DNA of 33,320 bases. It comes from Bacteroidales bacterium. GTDB taxonomy: Bacteria; Bacteroidota; Bacteroidia; Bacteroidales; JAFGHD01. The translations under genes and the position numbers were made by a program. Shown piece after piece: positions 17,301 to 25,362 of this stretch. The stretch is taken from assembly GCA_016927695.1 (NCBI GenBank), contig JAFGME010000089.1, positions 1-33,320 on the forward strand, written 5' to 3'. The notes under the pieces were generated by a model, which did no database searches, was not told the origin of the DNA, and saw only the letters and a list, made by a program, of their open reading frames with translations. The first letter of the stretch is position 1; every line of letters begins with the position of its first letter.

Positions 17301-18514
17301 ACAACATCAGGCAAAATCAAACACTCAGGGATGAGTCGGGCAGCGGTGACGGCTACCTCATTGAGGCAGGGGGCGCCGGTTTGACAGCGGAAAGCTGGGT
17401 GACTTTCCTGCGGACACAAGGCATGGAAAGGAGCCTGGACACCAACCGGTCATTTCTTGTTGAATACCAGGATGCAAAATCCATCGTAAATCTGACCTCC
17501 TTTTTAAGGCAATATATCATGATCGAACAGCTCGAAACCGGGCTTGAAAAGAGTGAAGACATCAAATTGGCCAATTCATATATTGATGAAGCGGAATTTC
17601 TTATCAACAAAGCGCTGGAAAACAGGAAAAAAGCAGAAAAAGAACCCGCTTTGACAAATGCAAAGTATCTGCTTGACGACATCCATACATTTGAGCAGGC
17701 CGCCCTTGAACAACTTGGCACCGCCTTTTCAGTGTATAAAAGCATACATCCTCAGTCTGAAACTATTCTTGCCTCTCTGAACCAGAATATCCTGACCACC
17801 GACCTGCTTGGTTTATCACACCGCCCTTCCCTGACACAGGAAGAAATTGAAGTGGCTGATCATGAAACGGAAGCGGAGGAGGAAACGGGCACAGTAGCTG
17901 TTATTTACAGGGTGCAGTTGGCTGCTCTTGGCAAAGCGCTTGACGACAGCCATTTTAAAGGAATTAAGCCCATCGTCAGGGAACCGGCCGGAAACACGGA
18001 AATCACCAGGTACCTGGGAGGAGAATTTCATTCAGCGGCCAGCGCCGAAGAGGCAAAAAAAGAATATTCAACCCTTGGATTCAAAGAGGCTTTTGTGGTG
18101 GCTTATCTTGAAGGAAAACGCATCAGTCTGGATGAAGCCCTTGCCCTGAAACCAGTGAAACCGCATAAAGAAACCGGGGAAATCCCGGCAATAGAAGAGA
18201 AAAAAACCCCGCCACCAGTGGCAGTCGAAAGAAAAAATGTCTTCTTCAGCATCCAGATCGGGGTATTCAGTAAACCTCAAAGCGCTGAATGGCTGACTGA
18301 GCGGGAAAAGCTGTCGGGAGAAACGGTCCGCTTTATCACCAACGACAAAGGCATCCACATATATATGGCAGGGTCGTTTGATCATCCTGACAAGGCTGCA
18401 GCCAAAAAGGACATGATGAAGCAGCAAACCCTGTTTCAGGATGTTTTCGTAATCGCAGTTTCCAGAGGTAAAAAAATTCCTGTTGCGGAGGCGCTAAACC
18501 TCTTAAAAAATTAG
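14396..18514 (+). CDS. Large TPR/PD40/coiled-coil/SPOR-like envelope protein
   Basis: A 1372-residue exported protein starting with a signal peptide (MKNLITIICVLLLTGFWLSL RGQ). In order: TPR units at about 26-150 (AGEYGEAMSLYSRLLSVYPENP); a PD40/WD40-like propeller portion at about 200-340 with repeats such as GNILYFASRGHNSMGGFDIF; a long charged helical region at about 380-1140 with proline-rich EKPAEKPP; then two SPOR-like domains, about 1166-1250 (YRVQLAALGKAL) and 1282-1372 (FSIQIGVFSKPQ). TPR plus PD40 recalls PorE/OmpA-type proteins tied to type IX secretion, but no OmpA domain is seen. SPOR domains bind denuded septal peptidoglycan, so a wall-associated scaffold is plausible. The start is GTG; no ATG fits. 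It appears to be a separate transcription unit. Confidence 0.88.
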   Translation: MKNLITIICVLLLTGFWLSLRGQKSEEELISEANSRYSAGEYGEAMSLYSRLLSVYPENPVYSFRYGVSSLYTHRNDLPGSLRYIEFAAEKGIEDNMVSYYLGLARYYNMKFPEAIGAFRQYLATGNPGSNKAEETNNYIRLCENGQSLLKTNRIAGIAEIKNSDRTNFFRAYPAEKLAGKLLLKPDIFQSAEDLKREESGLIYMPAGSQTLYFASYGNNPSNSKDIYVSRMQPNGDWGPHELLPASINTPLDEDYPVISQDGNILYFASRGHNSMGGFDIFATTFDPAINAWGPPINLDYEVNTPFNDFLLVPEKNGEYVWFASDRNSAGADLKVCKANFLQSLPPGEHLSQSENSPADAHPDTLAVSEVISGEKTAVLGNDLSKIDDAPKDFRDDSVLADSAFYLVNLEKEKLKKIKAAKEKAFLISGEKKNKAMKAKSEMGQIPANDPAVAGRYNELAHSSARWDMMSAHATNIGNVIKAQINLKETQIENWKGQASHIQETSATGTYDQTSIYFGYLKYSMAEADTFRNYLPVLDSIGKELRDYPVDIALSSTNDIPVEKDAEKQPPEKSGEEIKAVVPVIPAEKPAEKPPDNMKLNILRAEVDSTGTMLNGKREMLQMTGNMAAAESMKYSRLYLQALSDPQIAVNMADSAFRQSLKDTLSFLARSSAISYLIYREADSLRTDINAVIAMKDHADQAIQNGKADDAASAMEILRKNMEGFDIKYDPVRRVGEKLPKPRETNVGQSQKYLEVAARYLTEFDALEKESEALKIKASKKKDGKKKKELQREAEKIEKRADLKYENYTNNKEKGDDLLAAYEAAVQNKQVFLMLEDHYKSSDQSQDYPLASKNPEDFRLPLEFIHGGFMNYPCHDIITGDISEACISKGEIKGESIAEAGNEILAATPRTYVFNPHGFKTKSALLTSLSDYIHTEKNLIDKKSDLDQAQEYPAKRLQFISYLDNYIQDNIRQNQTLRDESGSGDGYLIEAGGAGLTAESWVTFLRTQGMERSLDTNRSFLVEYQDAKSIVNLTSFLRQYIMIEQLETGLEKSEDIKLANSYIDEAEFLINKALENRKKAEKEPALTNAKYLLDDIHTFEQAALEQLGTAFSVYKSIHPQSETILASLNQNILTTDLLGLSHRPSLTQEEIEVADHETEAEEETGTVAVIYRVQLAALGKALDDSHFKGIKPIVREPAGNTEITRYLGGEFHSAASAEEAKKEYSTLGFKEAFVVAYLEGKRISLDEALALKPVKPHKETGEIPAIEEKKTPPPVAVERKNVFFSIQIGVFSKPQSAEWLTEREKLSGETVRFITNDKGIHIYMAGSFDHPDKAAAKKDMMKQQTLFQDVFVIAVSRGKKIPVAEALNLLKN

Positions 18515-18624
18515 GCATTCAGAGTGTTGGTAAAGTTGTTCAGAAAATGAAACCGGGAATGTACAGATTGATAATTTTTTCATAATTTTACCGGATTGAA
18601 AAACTTAATATAACATATAAAGAC

Positions 18625-19746
18625 ATGAAATTCATTATATCAAGTAACATTCTGCTCAGAAACCTTCAGATGATTTACGGGGTCATAAATCCGAGTAACA
18701 CCCTGCCCATTCTTGATGATTTTTTGTTTGAACTCAAAGAAAACACCCTTCATGTTACAGCTTCGGATCTTGAAACCACGATGAAGGTTACCATACCCAC
18801 CGACATGGCTGAAGAACCCGGAGTGATCACCATTCCTGCCAAGCTTTTGTTAGATACTTTAAAGACCCTTCCCGGTGTTCCGGTGACTTTCACCATCGAC
18901 AGCCAAAGCATGATCGTTGAAATATCTGCCGGTGAGGGAAAGTTTAAACTCTCAGGGCACAAAAGCGATGAATTCCCTGAAATACCTGTCATTGAAGAAG
19001 CCACTTCCATGATGATCAAATCGGATATCCTTTCCGGCGCCTTCTCGCATACCATATTTGCCACAGGCAATGACGACCTTCGCCCGGTTATGTCGGGGGT
19101 GTATTGTGAAATCAACAATGATGACATCACCTTCGTGGCCACCGATGCCCATAAACTGGTGCGTTATAAAAGAACGGATGCCGGAGCAGAAAACCCGTCT
19201 TCTTTCATCCTGCCAAAAAAACCTTTGAACCAGTTAAAAAACATCCTGCCCGATGAAAAAGAAATCAAACTCGAATACGATAAAACCAATGCCTATTTCG
19301 AGTTCGAAAATGTCAGCCTGATATGCAGGCTCATCGAAGGAAAATATCCTAACTACGAAGCAGTGATCCCAAAAGAAAACCCGCACAGGCTGATCCTTGA
19401 CAGGTCGCAATTCATCAGTGCAATCAAAAGGGTCAGTTTGTATGCAAATCAATCAACCAACCAGCTCAGGATTAAAATAAGCGGGCAGGAACTCACTCTC
19501 TCTGCTGAAGATATCGACTTCTCCAATGAAGCCAAAGAAAGACTTAGCTGCAGTTATGAAGGCGAAGACATGGAAATCGGATTCAATTCAAAGTTCCTTC
19601 TCGAAATGTTGCAGAACCTGCATGTGGAGCAAATCAAAATGGAACTTTCCGCACCCAACCGGGCCGGCTTGTTGTTGCCTGTGGACGATACAAATGCAAA
19701 CGAAGACATCCTGATGCTGGTGATGCCTGTCATGCTTAACCAGTGA
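18625..19746 (+). CDS. dnaN: DNA polymerase III sliding clamp (beta subunit)
   Basis: The ring-shaped clamp that tethers DNA polymerase III and other repair proteins to DNA. The 373-residue length and three-domain pattern fit the family: domain 1 from MKFIISSNILLRNLQMIYGV with NTLPILDDFLFEL, domain 2 with FATGNDDLRPVMSGVY and FVATDAHKLVRYKR, and domain 3 with EGKYPNYEAVIP, the hydrophobic protein-binding pocket region, and the C-terminal LMLVMPVMLNQ. dnaA and recF are not adjacent, as is usual in Bacteroidota. It stands alone: 110 bp of AT-rich sequence lies before it and a hairpin terminator follows it. A TAATTTTA near 18580 resembles a -7 box at seven of eight positions, but I do not call it. 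Confidence 0.98.
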   Translation: MKFIISSNILLRNLQMIYGVINPSNTLPILDDFLFELKENTLHVTASDLETTMKVTIPTDMAEEPGVITIPAKLLLDTLKTLPGVPVTFTIDSQSMIVEISAGEGKFKLSGHKSDEFPEIPVIEEATSMMIKSDILSGAFSHTIFATGNDDLRPVMSGVYCEINNDDITFVATDAHKLVRYKRTDAGAENPSSFILPKKPLNQLKNILPDEKEIKLEYDKTNAYFEFENVSLICRLIEGKYPNYEAVIPKENPHRLILDRSQFISAIKRVSLYANQSTNQLRIKISGQELTLSAEDIDFSNEAKERLSCSYEGEDMEIGFNSKFLLEMLQNLHVEQIKMELSAPNRAGLLLPVDDTNANEDILMLVMPVMLNQ

Positions 19747-19755
19747 TCACGGATC

Positions 19756-19786
19756 AGCAGACCTGATGGTTTCGTCTGCTTTATTG
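19756..19786 (+). terminator. Likely intrinsic terminator after dnaN
   Basis: AGCAGAC (19756-19762) and GTCTGCT (19774-19780) form a 7-bp perfect stem with an 11-base loop. A T-rich tract TTATT follows directly. The T tract is short, so efficiency is uncertain, but the position 10 bp after the dnaN stop fits. Confidence 0.55.
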
Positions 19787-19822
19787 GTAAATAAACACTT
19801 CTGGTCAAAGAATAAACCCTGG

Positions 19823-19830
19823 TAATTTTG
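19823..19830 (+). promoter_or_regulatory. Possible -7 box overlapping the TIGR01777 gene start
   Basis: TAATTTTG matches TAnnTTTG, but its last three bases are the TTG taken as the start codon of the following gene. If it is a working promoter, transcription would start inside that gene; chance occurrence is quite possible. Confidence 0.25.
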
Positions 19831-20748
19831 AAAATCTGTATTTTCGGCGGCACTGGATTTATCGGACGCAGGTTAGCCGAACGCCTGTGTTCTGATGGAC
19901 TCGAGGTACTCGTATTCTCCCGCAGTGCAGCAGAACCTCATCCCGGGTCAGGCCATCCGAAAATCATCCAATGGTCAGGTCATGACTGGAAGCCCCTTCC
20001 GGACTATTTTTCGGGGAAATACTCAATAATCAACCTTGCGGGCGATAACATCGGCTCAGGCTTGTGGTGGAAAAGTAAAAAAAAGCGGATTCTCGACAGC
20101 AGGATCCATACAACGGAAATGATCCGGGAAGCCTGTCTGCACTCCGGGTCTTTCCCGGCATGCATTATTCAGGGTTCCGCTACAGGTTACTATGGTAGCA
20201 GCGATGATGAATTAACTGAAAAATCTCCTAAGGGCAACGGCTTTCTTGCAGAGGTAACCGACCGGTGGGAAGGGGTTTTCAAAAAAAATGACATGCCCTC
20301 AGTGCGAATACTGTTCATCAGAACAGGCCTTGTTTTGGGCCGCGAATCCGGATTGCTGCCCCGGATGATCACCCCCACCCGGTTTTTTTTGGGGGGATAT
20401 CCCGGTAACGGAAAACAATACCTTCCCTGGATCCATATTGAGGATGAGGTGGAAGCGATCCGGTTTTTACTGACCCACGATCAGACCGAAGGCGTTTACA
20501 ACCTTTGTGCCCCTGCTCCGGTTTCCTTCAGGGAATTCTGCCGCTGCCTGGCACAAATCATGAACAGGCCCTGCCGGCTGATTATTCCATCATTTGTTCT
20601 GAACGCTCTTCCGGGAAACATGGGCCGCGAATTGTTTTTGTCAAGCCAGAAAGTTATACCTGAACGCCTCCTGGAAGCCGGTTATTCGTTTACATACAAT
20701 CAGGTCGGCAAAGCCCTGGAACAACTCATCAAAAACCCTGATCAATGA
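19828..20748 (+). CDS. TIGR01777 family epimerase (YfcH-like SDR)
   Basis: An extended short-chain dehydrogenase-like protein of 306 residues. The Rossmann motif FGGTGFIGRRLAERL starts at residue 6; NLAGDNIGSGLWW, GSATGYYGSSDDE (the YxxxK-type region is replaced, as in this family), LFIRTGLVLGRESG and LPWIHIEDEV follow in the family order, and the DUF1731-type C-terminal segment (PSFVLNALPGNMGRELFLSSQKVIPERLLEAG, read loosely) ends it. The substrate of TIGR01777 proteins is unknown. The start appears to be TTG at 19828: a stop codon lies five codons upstream and no ATG precedes the Rossmann strand. It overlaps the next gene by ATGA. Confidence 0.9.
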   Translation: MKICIFGGTGFIGRRLAERLCSDGLEVLVFSRSAAEPHPGSGHPKIIQWSGHDWKPLPDYFSGKYSIINLAGDNIGSGLWWKSKKKRILDSRIHTTEMIREACLHSGSFPACIIQGSATGYYGSSDDELTEKSPKGNGFLAEVTDRWEGVFKKNDMPSVRILFIRTGLVLGRESGLLPRMITPTRFFLGGYPGNGKQYLPWIHIEDEVEAIRFLLTHDQTEGVYNLCAPAPVSFREFCRCLAQIMNRPCRLIIPSFVLNALPGNMGRELFLSSQKVIPERLLEAGYSFTYNQVGKALEQLIKNPDQ

Positions 20749-21566
20749 ACGATTGTGCAGGCCGGGTATGTATCCTGGATGGAAAAGAAGAGTTTTTGCC
20801 GGATCATAATATACCATTATCTCTTGAAGGCAACCCTGTATATGAGGTATTGCGCATTTACAGAGAAATTCCTTTGTTCGTTGAAGATCACCTTGAAAGA
20901 ATAAAAAAGTCGTTCAGTCTCATTGGCAAAACCCTCGTTCAAAGCGACCGGAATATCACTTCCGGATTATACCGGCTTATCAAAGCAAACCGGCTTGAAA
21001 ACGGCGCCGCCAAAATGATCTTCGCAGGAACACATTGCCTGATATATTCCATGAAGCCTTACCTGCCTTCTCCATCCGGATATGAAACAGGGGTAAAAAC
21101 AATTCTGATGGAAGCCGAACGGATAATGCCCAACGCCAAGATATGGTCAATGGAATTCAGGGATTCGGCTTTAAAAAAAATCACCGACCATGATGTTTTT
21201 GAAAGCCTGCTGCAAAATGCTGAAGGCTACGTTACGGAGGGCAGCAGATCCAATGTGTTTTTCATCAGGGAACACAGTGTCTTTACTCCGCCCGAAACGG
21301 ATATCCTTCCCGGAATCACAAGGAAAAAGGTGCTTCATCTGCTCATAGCCAATGGAATAAAGGTGCATTTGGAACCCATTCATATCAGTACCCTGAAAAG
21401 CTTCGAAACCGTTTTTCTCAGCGGTACAACCCGGAAAATTGTCCCGGTGAAAACCATCGGGCAGCTCGGATACAATCCCTCCCACCCCTTATTGAAAAAA
21501 ATAATGATTGATTTTGATCTGCTGGTGGAGCAGTATGTTGAGATGTACAAAAATCAGTTGCTATGA
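20745..21566 (+). CDS. Class IV PLP aminotransferase (IlvE/PabC-like)
   Basis: A fold-type IV PLP enzyme of 273 residues. The likely PLP lysine is Lys132 (NAKIWSMEFR), 33 residues before Glu165 in TEGSRSNVFF, which matches the lysine-to-glutamate spacing of branched-chain aminotransferase. PGITRKKVLHL and the C-terminal FLSGTTRKIVPV are also family segments. Branched-chain aminotransferase, D-amino acid aminotransferase and 4-amino-4-deoxychorismate lyase share this fold, and I cannot choose between them. Bacteroidota commonly use such a stand-alone protein as PabC in folate synthesis, but no pabA or pabB is nearby. Both ends show ATGA overlaps, with the epimerase upstream and photolyase downstream, so the three genes are probably coupled. 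A possible folate or deazaflavin link to photolyase is inference. Confidence 0.9.
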   Translation: MNDCAGRVCILDGKEEFLPDHNIPLSLEGNPVYEVLRIYREIPLFVEDHLERIKKSFSLIGKTLVQSDRNITSGLYRLIKANRLENGAAKMIFAGTHCLIYSMKPYLPSPSGYETGVKTILMEAERIMPNAKIWSMEFRDSALKKITDHDVFESLLQNAEGYVTEGSRSNVFFIREHSVFTPPETDILPGITRKKVLHLLIANGIKVHLEPIHISTLKSFETVFLSGTTRKIVPVKTIGQLGYNPSHPLLKKIMIDFDLLVEQYVEMYKNQLL

Positions 21567-22870
21567 CAAGGCCTGTTAATATTTTCTGGTTCCGGCGCGA
21601 CCTGAGGCTGGAAGACAACTGCGGGCTGTTTCACGCCCTGAGTGACGGGAAGCCGGTTCTGCCGGTTTTTATTTTCGATACCAACATCCTGAAACAACTC
21701 TCCGATAAGGCCGACAGAAGAGTTAACTTCATTTATGAACACATTGAAAAACTACATAAGAAAATAGCCCTGTACGGAGGATCATTGATGGTAAGACATG
21801 GGGATCCGTTCACGGTTTTTTCCCAATTGATGTCGGAATGGCCTGTTGCCGGCGTGTTCACCAATACCGACTATGAACCCTTCGCCACCGAACGCGACAA
21901 CCGTATCCGCGAGTTGCTGAAACAAAAAAATGCCGGGCTGCATTCTTTCAAGGATCAGGTTATGTTTGAAAAGAAAGAAGTCGTTAAGGACAACGGGGAG
22001 CCTTACACGGTTTTCACCCCATATATGCGCAGATGGAAGCAGGTATTCTCTGAAAAAGAAATGGTCTGTTTTCCGTCAGAAAAAAAGAAAGGGGGCTTTT
22101 ATCAGGAAAAAAAAATCCCTCTGCCTCCGCTATCCGTCCTGGGGTTTGAGCGAAAAGTGTATGATTACCCTTCTTCAACCCCTGATCCGGAGATTATCCA
22201 AAACTATCATCTTACACGCGACATGCCCTGGCAGGAAGGAACCAGCAGACTTGGGGTGCATCTGAGATTCGGCACCATCAGCATCCGCAAAATCATTCAA
22301 CTGGCCGCAGCCATGAATGAAACCTTCCTTAACGAGCTGATCTGGAGGGAGTTTTATATGATGATCCTCTGGAACTTCCCTCACGTCAGCCGACAGGCCT
22401 TCAAAACTGTTTATGACAGGATCGTCTGGAGAAATAACACTTCAGAGTTCCAGGCCTGGTGCAATGGCGAAACAGGTTATCCAATGGTAGATGCAGGCAT
22501 GAAACAACTCAACGCATCCGGCTACATGCATAACAGGGTCAGGATGATAACAGCCGCTTTTCTGAGCAAACATCTGCTTACCGACTGGCGGTGGGGCGAA
22601 GCATATTTCGCTGAAAAGCTTCTCGACTACGAGCTTTCTTCAAACAACGGAGGATGGCAATGGGCAGCAGGCACCGGCTGCGACGCCGCCCCTTATTTCA
22701 GGATTTTCAATCCCACTCTCCAGCAAAAGAAATTCGATCCCGAAATGAGATACATCAGGAACTGGTTGCAAAATTATGGTTCGCCGGCATATCCGAAACC
22801 GATCGTCGAACACGCTTTTGCCAGAAAACATGCCATCATGGCGTTTTCAGAAGCCATTAAACGGACATAG
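21563..22870 (+). CDS. phrB: Deoxyribodipyrimidine photolyase (class I CPD type)
   Basis: A light-driven repair enzyme that splits cyclobutane pyrimidine dimers using reduced FAD. The 435-residue protein has the N-terminal antenna-cofactor Rossmann-like domain (NIFWFRRDLRLEDN, VFIFDTNIL) and the C-terminal FAD domain with LIWREFYMMIL (from about 259), GYPMVDAGMKQLNASGYMHN (about 305-324), RVRMITAAFLSKHLL, and the highly conserved NNGGWQWAAGTGCDAAPYFR near 361-380. These are photolyase hallmarks; the asparagine before GGW and the ordinary C-terminus without an extension argue for a repair enzyme over a cryptochrome. It starts inside the aminotransferase stop (ATGA) and ends the three-gene operon. 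Confidence 0.95.
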   Translation: MTRPVNIFWFRRDLRLEDNCGLFHALSDGKPVLPVFIFDTNILKQLSDKADRRVNFIYEHIEKLHKKIALYGGSLMVRHGDPFTVFSQLMSEWPVAGVFTNTDYEPFATERDNRIRELLKQKNAGLHSFKDQVMFEKKEVVKDNGEPYTVFTPYMRRWKQVFSEKEMVCFPSEKKKGGFYQEKKIPLPPLSVLGFERKVYDYPSSTPDPEIIQNYHLTRDMPWQEGTSRLGVHLRFGTISIRKIIQLAAAMNETFLNELIWREFYMMILWNFPHVSRQAFKTVYDRIVWRNNTSEFQAWCNGETGYPMVDAGMKQLNASGYMHNRVRMITAAFLSKHLLTDWRWGEAYFAEKLLDYELSSNNGGWQWAAGTGCDAAPYFRIFNPTLQQKKFDPEMRYIRNWLQNYGSPAYPKPIVEHAFARKHAIMAFSEAIKRT

Positions 22871-22871
22871 T

Positions 22872-22879
22872 TATTTTTG
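22872..22879 (+). promoter_or_regulatory. Possible -7 box for the TonB receptor gene
   Basis: TATTTTTG matches TAnnTTTG immediately after the photolyase stop and 62 bp before the receptor ATG. This implies a leader of roughly 55 bases. Confidence 0.4.
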
Positions 22880-22941
22880 TTTAATTTTATACTTCAAAAA
22901 TTGAACATAACCTAAGACGAATTGTTTTTTGTAAAACATGA

Positions 22942-25350
22942 ATGAAAATGAAGTTTAAGCTCATTATTGCAGTATTGATCTGGACGATCACCGGAGGCTT
23001 GCTGAACGCACAAACAGGAAAAATTGAGGGAAGGGTCTTCAATGCCACCAACAATGAATCCCTGCCATTTACGAACCTGGTGATCTGGGGAACGAATATC
23101 GGATCAACCTCCGACCTTGACGGGAAATTCTTCTTCACCGGGCTTCAGCCCGGATATATCAGGATTGCGGCATCCTCTGTCGGATTCTCCGATTATATCT
23201 CTGAAGACATCCTCATCACCAATGCAAAAACCGTTTTTATAGAAATACCGCTTCTGGAGAAAACAATTCAGCTTGAAGAGGTGGTTGTGAAGGCCTCCCC
23301 ATTCCGTAAACCCGAAGAAAGTCCGCTTTCCATGCGCACTTTGGATATTTCGGAAATTGAGAAAAATCCCGGAGGCAACCGGGATATTTCCAGGGTGATC
23401 CAATCGCTGCCCGGCGTTGCATCTTCAGTTTCTTTCAGAAACGATGTGATCGTCCGCGGCGGTGGTGCAAGCGAAAACTCCTTTTACCTGGATGGGGTTG
23501 AAATCCCCAATCTGAACCATTTTTCAACCCAGGGCGCCTCAGGAGGCCCCGTAGGAATCATCAACGTAGACTTCATCAGGGAAGTGGATTATTATTCAGG
23601 GGCTTTTCCGGCTGCCAAAGGTTCTACCCTCAGCTCCGTTTTCGAATTCAAACAGATTGAACCCAATAAGGATAAAATGAACTTCAGAGCCACTGTGGGC
23701 GCCACCGACCTGGGTATTTCCATGAACGGGCCCGTCAATGAAAAGTCCGGTCTGCTGCTTTCCGTCAGAAGATCATACCTCGGGTTTCTGTTTGACGTGC
23801 TGGGATTGCCTTTTCTACCCACATACAACGACATTCAGTTTAAATACAAATTCAAACCCGACCTGAAAAATGAAATTTCATTGATCGGCCTGGGCGCTGT
23901 CGATCAGTTTAAACTGAATACCGGAATTGAAGATCCCGACGAATCACAAAAGTATATCCTGGGATATCTCCCCGTAAACGAACAATGGAATTATACCCTG
24001 GGTGTGGTTTACAAACATTTCCGAAGTAAAGGCTTTGACACCTGGGTGATAAGCCGCAACTACCTGGATAACAGGGCTTACAAGTTCTTAAACAATATTG
24101 AAACAGACTCACTTAAAACCTTTGATTATATTTCCTCGGAAGCCGAAAACAAAGCCAGGTATGAACATGTATCCCGCTTCAGCGGCTACAAAATCAACTA
24201 TGGCGCGGGGATCAACTATGCCACATACACCAACAATACGTATCAGCGTGTATTTACCAGTGAGGCTGGTACGATAGATTATGATTCAAAACTGGATGTT
24301 TTTAGCTGGAATGTATTCGGACAGGTCAGCAGGAAATTTCTTGCGGAAAGATTGCTTTTGTCTCTGGGTTTGAGGATGGATGCCAATAACTATTCGCCGG
24401 AGATGTCGGACATGACCAGGCAATTTTCGCCACGGTTTTCAGCTTCGTATTCTCTCACAGAAAAGTTTTCCATAAACTTTAACACCGGCCGGTATTATCA
24501 GCGCCCCCCATACACAGCCCTTGGATACCGAAGCAGTGAAGATGATCTGGTCAATAAAAACAATGGTATCACTTACATGCGTTCCGATCATCTGGTGGCA
24601 GGGGTTGAACTGCTTCCCGATGAAAAATCCAAATTTACCATCGAGGGTTTTTACAAATTGTATGATCAGTATCCATTCTCGGTCCAGGACAGCATATCAC
24701 TGGCAAGCAAAGGGGGCGACTTTGGAACATTCGGAGATGAAGCCCTGGTTTCCACCTCTCAGGGAAGAGCTTACGGTTTTGAAGTATTAGCCCGAGAAAA
24801 AGATTTGCTGGGTTTCAACATTATCCTGTCCTATACTTTCGTAAGAAGCGAGTTCAAAGACAAAAACGATAACTACATCCCCTCCTCGTGGGACAACAGA
24901 CATATCCTTAACCTGACTGTGCTTAAAAAACTGAAACGAAACTGGGATGCCGGAGCCAAGTGGAGGTTTGTCGGCGGAGCCCCCTTTACACCGTATGATG
25001 TTGAAAAATCAAGCCTGAGGCCCGCCTGGGATGTCAGAAACACTGCCTACCTTGATTACAACCGGTTTAATTCAGAGAGTACCGGAAACTTCCATCAACT
25101 GGATGTAAGAGTGGACAAACAGTATTTTTTCAAAAAATGGTCGGCCATCTTTTATGTAGATATACAAAATCTTTACAACTTCAAACTGCAGCAGCAAAGT
25201 TTTCTCACCCATCTTGATCCGGAAGGAAATCCAAATATCGACCCTTCCACGGCAGGACTGCCTTATGATCAGCAAAAATATAATTTGCGTGAGTTGCCCA
25301 ATGAATCGGGAACAGTTATCCCCACAATAGGTATCATTGTTGAATTTTAA
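22942..25350 (+). CDS. TonB-dependent receptor with carboxypeptidase-regulatory-like domain
   Basis: An outer-membrane beta-barrel transporter of 802 residues. It starts with a signal peptide (FKLIIAVLIWTITGGLLNAQ, ending near 24), then a CarboxypepD_reg-like/TonB N-terminal extension at about 27-112 (GKIEGRVFNATNNESLPFTN, DLDGKFFF), a TonB-box-like stretch (QLEEVVVKAS), the plug at about 125-235 (RVIQSLPGVASSV, RNDVIVRGGGASENSFYLDG) and the barrel, which ends in an aromatic residue (GIIVEF). It is shorter than SusC and no SusD gene follows, so it is not a polysaccharide-utilisation SusC/SusD pair. The substrate cannot be told. The DUF2271-like exported gene begins 12 bp later and may work with it. 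Confidence 0.93.
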   Translation: MKMKFKLIIAVLIWTITGGLLNAQTGKIEGRVFNATNNESLPFTNLVIWGTNIGSTSDLDGKFFFTGLQPGYIRIAASSVGFSDYISEDILITNAKTVFIEIPLLEKTIQLEEVVVKASPFRKPEESPLSMRTLDISEIEKNPGGNRDISRVIQSLPGVASSVSFRNDVIVRGGGASENSFYLDGVEIPNLNHFSTQGASGGPVGIINVDFIREVDYYSGAFPAAKGSTLSSVFEFKQIEPNKDKMNFRATVGATDLGISMNGPVNEKSGLLLSVRRSYLGFLFDVLGLPFLPTYNDIQFKYKFKPDLKNEISLIGLGAVDQFKLNTGIEDPDESQKYILGYLPVNEQWNYTLGVVYKHFRSKGFDTWVISRNYLDNRAYKFLNNIETDSLKTFDYISSEAENKARYEHVSRFSGYKINYGAGINYATYTNNTYQRVFTSEAGTIDYDSKLDVFSWNVFGQVSRKFLAERLLLSLGLRMDANNYSPEMSDMTRQFSPRFSASYSLTEKFSINFNTGRYYQRPPYTALGYRSSEDDLVNKNNGITYMRSDHLVAGVELLPDEKSKFTIEGFYKLYDQYPFSVQDSISLASKGGDFGTFGDEALVSTSQGRAYGFEVLAREKDLLGFNIILSYTFVRSEFKDKNDNYIPSSWDNRHILNLTVLKKLKRNWDAGAKWRFVGGAPFTPYDVEKSSLRPAWDVRNTAYLDYNRFNSESTGNFHQLDVRVDKQYFFKKWSAIFYVDIQNLYNFKLQQQSFLTHLDPEGNPNIDPSTAGLPYDQQKYNLRELPNESGTVIPTIGIIVEF

Positions 25351-25362
25351 TTTTATATAACA

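Noticed and set aside
22890-22910. Terminator hairpin after the photolyase gene
   Set aside because: The AATTTT/AAAATT inverted repeat is purely AT and weak, so it could arise by chance in AT-rich DNA.
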